Below, one piece after another: positions 1 to 7,804 of a stretch of 64,000 bases of DNA (the first letter of the stretch is position 1; every line of letters begins with the position of its first letter). The stretch lies in NCBI RefSeq assembly GCF_010448835.1, contig NZ_CP048409.1, forward strand, positions 310,001-374,000, in the 5' to 3' direction. The notes beneath the pieces were generated by a model that was not told where the DNA came from, did no database searches, and saw only the letters and a list, made by a program, of their open reading frames with translations. The stretch comes from Draconibacterium halophilum (GTDB lineage: Bacteria > Bacteroidota > Bacteroidia > Bacteroidales > Prolixibacteraceae). Position numbers and translations under genes: made by a program.

Positions 1-1193
1 ACTCCATTTGCAAGTTTCAGTTGACCATCTTCTAATTTGTTTCCAAATAAGAAAATTGAAACACCTGCATAAGAAATCATGTCTTTCCGGTAATCCGTCC
101 ATTGTACTTTTCCCTTTTCTCCTTGTGGAAAAGGTCTTAACAATAGCTGGTTTTTTAAATTTTCTTTTTTATTTAAATATACCTCTTCCAAAACGCCATT
201 AATAACAGAACTTCCTACACCCAGTCCAAAACCAGAAACTATTTTAAAATTATTTTTTATTAATTCTTGACTTAATTTTGATATAAATTCTTCAGCTTTA
301 GCAGGAGTCATTGAACCGTATTCGTGAGCACTTCCTGAAATATATACTGTTTGCCGTTTAAATCTATTTTCGATTTCTTTTAATATGTCTGTAATTTCAG
401 AATACTCTTTAACTAGTATGACATGAATATTAAATCTCAACAAGTCACTAATCATTAATTCTTGTTTTATCTTTCTATACTCAAAGTCATCTGACGATTC
501 ATCTTTTCTTTTGCTTACATCCCGAAAAAAACAATAATGTTTCCTTTGGTTGTTTTGATAGGTTACTCTTATACGACTTAAAATGTAATCCAAATTTGGG
601 TCTGTAAAGCTAAAACCAATAAATAGAAACGTCTTTGAGACTAAGTCACCGCTTAATGTATTTATAAAAGCACCATGAGTATGATAATATTTCTCATATT
701 GGTCTTTTGAAATTATTGCATCATCAGGATGCTCAACATCTCCGTGCATTTTATAAATAATAGCATCCCTCCCATGAATTGTATTTGCTAAATGCTTAGT
801 TGTATACTTTACATCAATGATTTTTCCTTTATCCTGCAATGATTTCTCTATGAGTCTATCATAATTTGTTGTCCAAAATGTTTTAATTGGTAGTCGAGCT
901 AGAATCTCATGATTTAGATTCGGATTTTTACCATGATGAAATTCATTAGCAATTTTTTGATTTAACTCGTGCCGATTATTTGCATTCTTATTCAAGTGAT
1001 ATTGGGCTAAAGAAATTAAATCATTCTCTTTCTCAATATCAAGGTGAAGTTCTTCCGCAAAGTCTTTTAATAGTCCTTTCCAGTCAACGTGACCAGAAGC
1101 TGCAGAAAGTCCAGCACCTGCAAAAATTGCAGCATTATTTTCTTTAATTTCTTTAAGGAAATCGTTTATGAAATGTTGAATTTTTCTTTTCAT
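1..1193 (-). CDS. thsA: Thoeris effector ThsA (SIR2-SLOG NADase), partial
   Basis: The reading frame opens at an ATG 4 nt after the TIR gene and runs off the window with no stop (397 residues seen; the Bacillus ThsA is about 476). The N-terminal half is a SIR2 domain: AGAGLSAASG at residues 25-34, Asn110 in TNYDRL and His150 in YKMHGD, matching the spacing of the catalytic Asn/His of Bacillus ThsA. From about residue 290 a SLOG domain begins (VYISGSAHEYG, then VSGFGLGVGSSV). In characterised Thoeris systems the SLOG domain binds a cyclic ADP-ribose isomer made by ThsB and switches on NAD+ hydrolysis, which stops the infected cell. The C-terminal ~80 residues are not visible. The neighbour TIR gene makes the assignment firm. 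Confidence 0.88.
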   Translation of the reverse strand, partial: MKRKIQHFINDFLKEIKENNAAIFAGAGLSAASGHVDWKGLLKDFAEELHLDIEKENDLISLAQYHLNKNANNRHELNQKIANEFHHGKNPNLNHEILARLPIKTFWTTNYDRLIEKSLQDKGKIIDVKYTTKHLANTIHGRDAIIYKMHGDVEHPDDAIISKDQYEKYYHTHGAFINTLSGDLVSKTFLFIGFSFTDPNLDYILSRIRVTYQNNQRKHYCFFRDVSKRKDESSDDFEYRKIKQELMISDLLRFNIHVILVKEYSEITDILKEIENRFKRQTVYISGSAHEYGSMTPAKAEEFISKLSQELIKNNFKIVSGFGLGVGSSVINGVLEEVYLNKKENLKNQLLLRPFPQGEKGKVQWTDYRKDMISYAGVSIFLFGNKLEDGQLKLANG

Positions 1194-1197
1194 GTAT

Positions 1198-1755
1198 TTA
1201 TAGTTTTCTCAACCAATTCTCAATTGTTTCCCAAGTATTATCAGGATACCAAACATAATATCCTTCTCCTCCAGACTCTCTTGGATTTTTTTCAATTCGT
1301 GGATAAATCTGCAAGTATTCATTTCCGTCCCAACTACCACTATTATTTGCTAATGGTAGAATTGCAAACTTTTTTTTTGGCAATTTGAATGGGTCCGCAA
1401 TACCAACTTCCCAATTACACCATTTAGAATTGACAGCATTATTGGTAGCAAGAAGAACAAATTTATCATTGACTGAAATAATTTGGTTTTTAATTTTATT
1501 TGCTGTAGTCCCATTTGTTCTTTCTGGCATAGTTTCATCTGCCCAATCAACATAAATGCTTATGCCTAAATTTTCAAAGAATATTTTCGCTTGTTCAACC
1601 ACATCTTTGTCATAATGAGAGTGTGAAAGAAAAATACTTGTTGTAGCTGCAGATTTGGAATATGTTCTATTTTCATTTACATATCCAGTTAAGCCTCTAT
1701 AGCCAGACTTACTTTCTGCAATCGACCGGAATTGTCCTCTTGTTAAAATTGCCAT
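1198..1755 (-). CDS. thsB: Thoeris TIR-domain signal protein ThsB
   Basis: A 185-residue protein with a TIR fold typical of ThsB: IFLSHSHYDKDVVEQ at residues 41-55, the YVDWADETMPERTNG loop at 68-82, and the WCNWEVGIAD helix at 112-121 carrying the likely catalytic Glu116. In the family this protein senses phage infection and converts NAD+ into a cyclic ADP-ribose isomer that activates ThsA. It lies first in the operon, with its stop 4 nt before the thsA start, so the two are almost certainly co-transcribed. The length is normal for single-domain ThsB proteins. Only one ThsB is visible here; some Thoeris loci carry several, and any others would lie outside the window. Confidence 0.87.
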   Translation of the reverse strand: MAILTRGQFRSIAESKSGYRGLTGYVNENRTYSKSAATTSIFLSHSHYDKDVVEQAKIFFENLGISIYVDWADETMPERTNGTTANKIKNQIISVNDKFVLLATNNAVNSKWCNWEVGIADPFKLPKKKFAILPLANNSGSWDGNEYLQIYPRIEKNPRESGGEGYYVWYPDNTWETIENWLRKL

Positions 1756-1852
1756 TATTTATTGTTTAAAGATTAGTTCATTGTCTCGTCAGCCTTGCCG
1801 CTAACTACTGTGCATCAACATTGTTGTTACATCGCTAATAGTAGCTAAAAAA

Positions 1853-1889
1853 GTGATGTTACACCCCCAAAACCGGGTGATAACAACAC
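1853..1889. repeat. imperfect inverted repeat upstream of thsB
   Basis: GTGATGTTACACCC (1853-1866) is facing GGGTGATAACAACAC (1875-1889), giving a stem of about 14 pairs with a bulge and a short C/A-rich loop. It lies about 100 bases before the thsB start. It could be a terminator for something transcribed from the right, or part of a recombination site bounding the defence pair; the sequence does not decide. Confidence 0.4.
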
Positions 1890-2049
1890 CTATTATGTTT
1901 ATTGTAATTTTTTCTGCTGCTATTTCAGGGTGCGTATTCAACGGTTTCGGTTTTATTGTGGTTTAAAGTTAGCATTCCTGTTAAACAAAACAATATGGGA
2001 TTAATAAATTTGAACCAAACCCCCTAACTAGCTGAATAAAAGCCTCCCC

Positions 2050-2300
2050 CAGGTGGCCGAAGTTGGTTTTAAACGCGTTTTTTTACGCCTGCAGGTGACA
2101 GAAGTTCGTTTCAAGTCTGTTTTTTTTCATCCTCAGGGCCTGGGGAAGCTTTCAAACGTATTTTTTTGCGCCCCCAGGTAATCGAAGTTGGTTTCAAACG
2201 TATTTTTTTGGGCCCCCACGAGGCAATTGTTGGTTTCAAACACGTTTTATCTCAGCACCACAGCATAGTTGTTGGCTTCAAATGGGTTTTGCACAGGCAT
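2050..2300. repeat. six tandem imperfect 42-bp repeat units
   Basis: Units begin at 2050, 2092, 2134, 2175, 2217 and 2259 and are 42, 42, 41, 42, 42 and 42 bases long. The best conserved part is GAAGTTGGTTTCAAACG followed by a T-run. Read on the minus strand in one phase, the units encode variants of a 14-residue motif around KNxFETNF, but three units carry a stop codon or a one-base deletion, so the array is not coding now. Confidence 0.75.
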
Positions 2301-2310
2301 CAACTACGTG

Positions 2311-2675
2311 TAATAGGGATCCGATACGTTTCGATGACGTAAATACAGATCGGATCCATTCTTTTTACAATAAAGCTTGACTCTTTCATTGGCAGCTGAA
2401 ATCTTCGCGTTTTTGAGTCTTCGTGTTAAACCATCCTTATCCCCCACAGCCTCAATACCATATTTCTCGAATCTCACCAAAGCCCTGTGAGATAGGGATC
2501 CGATCCGTTTCGATGACGTAAATACAGATCAGTTCCATTCTTTTTATACAATAAAGCTTGACTCTTTCATTGGCAGCTGAAATCGTCGCGTCTTTGAGTC
2601 GTTGTGTTAAACCATCCTTATCCGCCAATCTCCACCTCAATACCAAATTTTTCGAATATCGCCAGTGCCCGGTTC
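2311..2675. repeat. ~180-bp tandem direct duplication including the 3' end of the activase gene
   Basis: The segment 2311-2490 is repeated at 2491-2675. Both copies contain the same sequence ATTCTTTTTA...GCTTGACTCTTTCATTGGC and then the complement of the last ~15 codons of the activase gene. In the left copy the tail still reads as HRALVRFEKYGIEA next to NRALAIFEKFGIEV in the true gene. The offset drifts from 179 to 185 because of small indels. The left copy also holds a perfect inverted repeat GGATCCGAT (2317-2325)/ATCGGATCC (2349-2357). Confidence 0.8.
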
Positions 2676-3526
2676 TGTTCCTCTTCGGTGGGTTCTTCCA
2701 TATTCAATTCCTCGTACTTCGATCCAAGTTTGTTGTATTTATTCGCCGCAATATTGTGGTAGAGCAATAGATTCACCACGGGCCTTTTACCGGGCAAACT
2801 GGCAATAAATTCAGCCATCTCGGCAACTGCGTTATGGTCGGCATTTACATTTCGGATAAAGGGAATACGGATATTAATGTTGGCACCACTTTCGGCCAGA
2901 ACTTGCAGATTTGCCAGGATGAGTTTGTTGCTTACACCGGTCCATTTTTTATGTTTGGCCTCATCCATCAGTTTTAGGTCGAACAGAAAAAGCTCGGTTT
3001 TTTTAGCTACTTTCATCAAGGTATCGGGGTCGGCAAATCCGCAGGTGTCGACAGTTCGATGCAGTTTGTTTTTGCCACAGGCCTCCAATAGCTGCAGCAG
3101 AAAATCGGAGTGCATCAACGGCTCACCACCCGAAAAAGTAACGCCACCACCCGACTGATCGATGTGGATACGCTCGCGCTCGATGATCTGCATCAGTTCG
3201 TCAACCTCGTATGTCCGCCCCGACATTTCGATGGCTTTCGTGGGGCATACATCGGCACAAATACCACATAGGGTACAGGCCTGGTAGTCGGTAACAATTC
3301 CTTTTGGCGTAAGTGTAAGCGCATCTTCGGGGCACACTTTTATACATTCCTGCGCACCAATACATTTCGATTCGGTGTATAGTTTTTGTACACCCGGCGA
3401 CTGACTTTCGGGATTATGGCACCATTTGCACGATAAAGGGCAGCCTTTCATAAAAAGGGTTATCCGAATGCCCGGTCCATCGTTAATGGCGTATCGTTTT
3501 ATATCGAATAGAAGTGGTTGATTCAT
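2618..3526 (-). CDS. glycyl-radical enzyme activating enzyme (radical SAM)
   Basis: Activating enzyme that uses S-adenosylmethionine and an iron-sulfur cluster to install the glycyl radical on its partner, here surely the dehydratase encoded just upstream. From the chosen start MNQPLLFDIKRYA the protein is 302 residues. The radical SAM motif is CPLSCKWC (Cys29, 33, 36), followed by two ferredoxin-like 4Cys clusters (KCIGAQECIKVCP and CTLCGICADVCP), and the SAM-binding TFSGGEP. An in-frame start 39 bases upstream at 3565 would begin inside a dispersed repeat and adds unconserved residues, so the internal ATG is preferred. The 3' end has been copied into the neighbouring gap. Confidence 0.9.
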   Translation of the reverse strand: MNQPLLFDIKRYAINDGPGIRITLFMKGCPLSCKWCHNPESQSPGVQKLYTESKCIGAQECIKVCPEDALTLTPKGIVTDYQACTLCGICADVCPTKAIEMSGRTYEVDELMQIIERERIHIDQSGGGVTFSGGEPLMHSDFLLQLLEACGKNKLHRTVDTCGFADPDTLMKVAKKTELFLFDLKLMDEAKHKKWTGVSNKLILANLQVLAESGANINIRIPFIRNVNADHNAVAEMAEFIASLPGKRPVVNLLLYHNIAANKYNKLGSKYEELNMEEPTEEEQNRALAIFEKFGIEVEIGG

Positions 3527-3559
3527 CTTTTTGTTAGCATTTCGTACTGAGCCATTTTC

Positions 3560-3637
3560 TGTCATTTCGACGAGTATGCGAGGAGAAATCTTTTACATTG
3601 AAAGAGATTTCTCAGTCGTTCCTCCTTCGAAATGACA
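3560..3637. repeat. dispersed palindromic repeat, copy 1
   Basis: Begins TGTCATTTCGA and ends with the complement TCGAAATGACA, with internal GAGAAATCT and AGATTTCTC arms, so the whole can fold as a long hairpin. Sister copies are at 30691-30790 and 48433-48516. It fills the gap between the dehydratase stop and the activase start. Confidence 0.85.
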
Positions 3638-3639
3638 GC

Positions 3640-6099
3640 TTATAGCACCTCATTCTGCGTACGGTCAATAACTTCCTGTTGCAGGTCGGCATTCATATCG
3701 TTAAAATAATCGCTGTATCCGGCCATACGCACCAGCAGGTCTTTGTAATCCTCAGGACAAGCCTGCGCTGCCAAAAGTGTTGCCGTGTCAACAATATTAA
3801 ACTGAATGTGGTGACCTCCCAGCGAGAAGTAACTGCGGATCAAGTGCCCCAGTTTTTCCACGTCTTTGTCGCGTTTCAGCAAACTCGGCACAAAACGCAG
3901 GTTCAGCAATGTTCCTCCCGATTTTGACTGGTCGAGTTTCCCCAGCGAGCGAATCACATTTGTTGGTCCGTGTGTATCGCAACCATGCGATGGCGAGGTA
4001 CCGTCGGAAATCGATTTACCCGCAAAACGTCCGTTTGGTGTGGCTCCCAGCACCAGTCCAAAATACACGTGGCAGGTGGTTGAAAGCATATTTAAATGAA
4101 AAACTTCGCCTTTGGTATTTGGTTTCCCTTCAATGGCATCCAGCAGATCGTTGTATACCTGCACGGCAATGGTATCGGCATATTCATCGTCGTTGCCAAA
4201 AAACGGTGTACGGTTCAGAATCCGCTGACGCAACACTTCTTCACCCTCAAAATTTTTGGCCACAGCACCAAGAATGGTTTCCATCGGGAAAGTCTTGTCC
4301 TCAAAAACATGCTTTTTCAATACCGAAAGACTATCGGTTACCGTTGCCAAACCGGTGCACTGAATATAGTTGGTGTTGTAGCGCGGACCACCATTGTAGT
4401 AGTCCTTTCCTTTCGAAATACAATCTTCGATTACCACTGAAAGGAATGGTGCCGGAGCATATTTGGCAAACATCTGATCGATGTAGTTGCTTACGCGTAT
4501 TTTCTGGTCGACCACAAAATTCAGTTGCTTTAGGAACGCTTCGTACAACTCATCGAAACTTTTAAAGCTGAGTGGATCGCCTGTTTCAATACCGGCCACT
4601 TTCCCGGTTAACGGATCGATACCGTTATTCAGCGTAATTTCCAGAACTTTCGGAACATTCAGATAACCGGTCAGCAAATAGGCTTCCTTACCAAACGCTC
4701 CCACTTCGATACAGCCACTGCAGCCGCCTTCGCGGGCATCCTGCAGGGTTTTTCCCTGGTTCACCATTTCCTGAATATACATATCGGGGTTAAACACCGA
4801 AGGGTAACCATGTCCCTGGCGGATGAGTTTACCGGCGGCCTGTAAAAAGGCATCGGGAGTAACTTTGGCAATGTGCACCGAGTTACCAGGCTGCAAAATG
4901 TGCAGCTCTTCAATAACTTCCAGCATCATATACGACACTTCGCTAACGCCGTTGGTTCCGTCAGGTTTTACACCACCAATATTGATGTTGGTAAAATCGT
5001 TGAAGGTACCACTTTCGCGCGCTGTAATTCCTACTTTTGGTGGCGCGGGGTGGTTGTTTACTTTTATCCAGAAACAGCTGATCAGTTCCTTTGCCTCATC
5101 GCGGGTCAAAGTTCCTTCGGCCAGTTCTTTCTCGAAGAACGGAGTAAGGTGCTGATCGAAATGCCCGGGATTCATGGCATCCCAGCCGTTTAATTCGGTA
5201 ACGGTTCCGAGGTGCACAAACCAGTACATTTGTATGGCTTCCCACACATTTCGTGGCGCGTTGGCAGGTACCCAACGACACACTTCAGCAATACGCTCCA
5301 GCTCGGCAACACGTTTCGGATCGTTTTCGGTTTGTGCCATCTCTTCAGCCAGATCGGCATGGCGCTCAGCAAAAACAATGGCTGCATCGCACGATACATC
5401 CATGGCTTTTAATTCCTCCAGCTTTTCGGTGGCTTCCGGGTCATTTAAAAAGTCGAGCCGATTGATATGATCGTTGATCTCCTTTTTATAATCGAGCATC
5501 CCCTTTTTGTAGATCGCCCCGTCGAGCGCGGTATGACCGGGAGCGCGTTGCTCCATAAACTCGGTAAACACTCCGGCTTCGTAGGCACGTTTCCATTCGT
5601 TTGGCACGTGACTAAAAATACGCTCGCGCATGGTGCGGCCTTCCCAATATGGAATTACTTCGCGTTCGTAAGTATCAATATCTTTCTGCGAAATAGTGTA
5701 CTGTTGCTGATCGCGCGTGTTCAACACATGAAAATCCTCTACACTATGGCAGGTAAGCTCCGGAAAGGTAGGAACCGATTTTGGAACCGGACCACGTTCG
5801 GCAACAATCAACTCATCGTCGCCAATATAGATGGTTTTTTGCTTACAAATTTCAAGAAAGTTGAGGGCACGCATCATTGGTTCCGAATACTTGCCGTAGT
5901 TTTCCTTATAAAACTTTGTGGTGATCAGGGCGCGCTCAATCGACAGCGACTCCTGTGTTTCAAAACTTAGTTTTCGCAAACGCTGAATGCGTTCGTTCAT
6001 GCCGGGACCAATAGCATCAGGGTGCGGCGTGTAAAAATTACCTTCCGCGCCAGCCGGACGCTCGGGTGTCTTTATGGTTGGTTCATCTGCAAAAGACAT
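3640..6099 (-). CDS. hypD: glycyl-radical enzyme, trans-4-hydroxy-L-proline dehydratase (HypD)-like
   Basis: An 819-residue glycyl-radical enzyme. The C-terminal radical loop is RMAGYSDYF with Gly794; the thiyl cysteine is Cys463 in GCSGCIEVGAFGKEAY, with the acidic residue two positions later that this family uses as base. FTEFMEQRAPGHT, IYKKGML and the YNTxYIQ stretch are those I associate with HypD, which dehydrates trans-4-hydroxyproline to pyrroline-5-carboxylate and lets anaerobes use collagen-type proline. Relatives acting on glycerol or choline share the fold but differ around the thiyl cysteine. It carries ~30 extra N-terminal residues compared with the clostridial enzyme. The partner activase follows. 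No pyrroline-5-carboxylate reductase gene is nearby, so substrate is inferred. Confidence 0.78.
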   Translation of the reverse strand: MSFADEPTIKTPERPAGAEGNFYTPHPDAIGPGMNERIQRLRKLSFETQESLSIERALITTKFYKENYGKYSEPMMRALNFLEICKQKTIYIGDDELIVAERGPVPKSVPTFPELTCHSVEDFHVLNTRDQQQYTISQKDIDTYEREVIPYWEGRTMRERIFSHVPNEWKRAYEAGVFTEFMEQRAPGHTALDGAIYKKGMLDYKKEINDHINRLDFLNDPEATEKLEELKAMDVSCDAAIVFAERHADLAEEMAQTENDPKRVAELERIAEVCRWVPANAPRNVWEAIQMYWFVHLGTVTELNGWDAMNPGHFDQHLTPFFEKELAEGTLTRDEAKELISCFWIKVNNHPAPPKVGITARESGTFNDFTNINIGGVKPDGTNGVSEVSYMMLEVIEELHILQPGNSVHIAKVTPDAFLQAAGKLIRQGHGYPSVFNPDMYIQEMVNQGKTLQDAREGGCSGCIEVGAFGKEAYLLTGYLNVPKVLEITLNNGIDPLTGKVAGIETGDPLSFKSFDELYEAFLKQLNFVVDQKIRVSNYIDQMFAKYAPAPFLSVVIEDCISKGKDYYNGGPRYNTNYIQCTGLATVTDSLSVLKKHVFEDKTFPMETILGAVAKNFEGEEVLRQRILNRTPFFGNDDEYADTIAVQVYNDLLDAIEGKPNTKGEVFHLNMLSTTCHVYFGLVLGATPNGRFAGKSISDGTSPSHGCDTHGPTNVIRSLGKLDQSKSGGTLLNLRFVPSLLKRDKDVEKLGHLIRSYFSLGGHHIQFNIVDTATLLAAQACPEDYKDLLVRMAGYSDYFNDMNADLQQEVIDRTQNEVL

Positions 6100-6513
6100 G
6101 ACTTCAAAAAATTAAATGATACAATAAATAAAGAAACAGGGTTAACCGGTCAGGGAGATTCTAGGCATACAAGATCCAGCACTCGAACAAGCACCGGTAG
6201 CTTACCAGAAGATTTGATATTTTCAATTTCGATATCACTCGACAAATGTAATTTAATGCTGTAAATTTAGTCAAAAGTTAATTACAATATCACGATAATA
6301 CACAATAGAGCAAACAATTTCTACAAAAAGTCACCAGATAGAAAATAGAATTAAAAATCATTGTTGTCCGGTAAAAAGGAATTACAAACAAACAGATTGC
6401 TTCATAACTGCATTGTCAGCGAATTAGATTTGCAGGAATTCGATCGTTTACATTAATGACGAAGGAATTGACGCCGAAGCATCGCTCCTATTCACCTGTA
6501 ATCCTCCCGGCTC
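6100..6513. other. intergenic region with the dehydratase promoter
   Basis: Apart from the promoter at 6243-6275 and a 5' leader of about 135 bases for the dehydratase, I see no gene or strong repeat here. Confidence 0.5.
6243..6275 (-). promoter_or_regulatory. Bacteroidota-type promoter for the glycyl-radical operon
   Basis: On the minus strand TTTG (6275-6272), 21 bases, then TACATTTG (6250-6243), a full match to the TTTG-N~20-TAnnTTTG consensus of Bacteroidota primary sigma factors. Confidence 0.65.
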
Positions 6514-7491
6514 TTATTCTGCAAATATTTCTTTAAAATCATCTTTCATACTCACCACATGCCATCCTTTTTCGGCGGCATCAGCAATTGCCATTTCGCT
6601 TCCGTGCATGTAATCGAATTCGCGAGCTTCATCGTTGTGGTGCACCAATATCGCCATTGATGGTTTATCACCTGACAGCGTGTACTCCATCATTTGGTAA
6701 TCGCCATCGCTATTGCCCGCAGCAAAAATGGGTTTCCGGCCAATGTGCAATTCAATATTGGTTGGTTTTACTGCTTTATTGTTGTTTGAATTCATTTCGG
6801 CTGTTCGTACCAGATACGCTCCATTTTCATCTGAAACATATTCCAGTAATACGCTAGTTCCCACAACATTTTCTTTAGGTATATCGTAAATCTCCTCGGA
6901 AATGGTACGCACCGAAGTGATTTCGCCACCGGTTACTATATATACCGAAAAGTTGTTATTCTGAAGGTAATGAACCAACTGTACCATTGGCGAGTAGGTC
7001 ATTTCTTTTAACGGACGGTTGAACTTTCGATGTTTTACCTGCGACAAAGTCTTATAAACAAAATCTTTATAATCTTCTTCTTTCATACCTTGTTGAGCAT
7101 CAAATATTTTGTTAATAATTTCTTCGGTACTGTAATCCTCCAAAACCGAAAGGTTGTCGCCAGCCAACCCGCTGAAGAATTTATTCTGTTCCCATTCAGG
7201 CCGTTTCGGATATTCGCGTTTTACGTAGGCTAACTCCAGTTCAACAGGAATGCAAACCGGTTTCTCGCACCAAAGTGTACCATCGTTATCAAAAACAGCA
7301 ATTCGGTCTGTAACAGCCACGAAATCGGCCGAAGTTGTATCCGTAACATTCGAAACAAATTCGGTTATTGCCGTTTTTACAGCGCCATCATTCCACAGCG
7401 GTAATACCTCTGTTTTTGATGATTCCTTCGTTGTAATAGTACACTGTGTTAAAAGCAATGCCAGAAGAAGAAACAAATTTCGGTGCATCAT
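6514..7491 (-). CDS. HAD-family phosphatase, exported lipoprotein
   Basis: A 325-residue protein with a lipoprotein signal peptide (lipobox LTQC, Cys17), so it is probably anchored in the periplasm. The haloacid-dehalogenase motifs are all present: motif I FDNDGTLW near residue 69, motif II VTGG, a conserved lysine in KPIFAAG and motif III GNSDGD. These support an aspartyl-phosphate phosphatase; the substrate cannot be read from sequence. It stands alone, divergent from the osmoprotection operon on its right. Confidence 0.8.
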   Translation of the reverse strand: MMHRNLFLLLALLLTQCTITTKESSKTEVLPLWNDGAVKTAITEFVSNVTDTTSADFVAVTDRIAVFDNDGTLWCEKPVCIPVELELAYVKREYPKRPEWEQNKFFSGLAGDNLSVLEDYSTEEIINKIFDAQQGMKEEDYKDFVYKTLSQVKHRKFNRPLKEMTYSPMVQLVHYLQNNNFSVYIVTGGEITSVRTISEEIYDIPKENVVGTSVLLEYVSDENGAYLVRTAEMNSNNNKAVKPTNIELHIGRKPIFAAGNSDGDYQMMEYTLSGDKPSMAILVHHNDEAREFDYMHGSEMAIADAAEKGWHVVSMKDDFKEIFAE

Positions 7492-7804
7492 TTTAGTTTA
7501 TTTAAATATTTAACATCTAATTATCGATTTTTTTAAGGCTTCTATGTTCTGCAAATTAGAAGAACTTTAGACTCAAAAGTTCGGAATATTTCCGCAAACA
7601 CACGAATATATTTTTTGCTTTTTCGCTAAAAAAAATCGTATTCTCATATTGCAGCTATTAGTTTCTCAACAGAGACTTGGAGATCATTTCATTGAATTCG
7701 TCAGGCTAAAGAAGTTGAAAATGTTAAATAAAAACGTCTCGGAGCAAAACAAAATCACCATTAAACTACTTATAAATAAAGCACATATCAATTAATAAAA
7801 GATT
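7492..7804. other. divergent intergenic region before the BCCT operon
   Basis: About 310 bases between two divergently read genes. It must hold promoters for both, but no clean TTTG/TAnnTTTG pair stands out. No other feature seen. Confidence 0.4.

Larger units (their letters stand above)
1756..2617. other. repeat-rich intergenic region between thsB and the activase gene
   Basis: No gene is credible in this 860-base stretch. It holds an imperfect inverted repeat at 1853-1889, six tandem 42-base units at 2050-2300, and a ~180-base copy of the segment at 2491-2675 that includes the end of the neighbouring activase gene. A short frame at 2452-2646 on the minus strand is a product of that duplication, not a gene. 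Confidence 0.6.

Noticed and set aside
1775..1893. Integron attC site upstream of thsB
   Set aside because: GTTA/TAAC-type inverted sequences occur, but the core R/Y pattern does not fit cleanly and no integrase or cassette array is present.
2452..2646. Minus-strand 64-codon frame after the activase
   Set aside because: It arises from the ~180-bp duplication of the activase 3' end in another phase and has no protein-like features.
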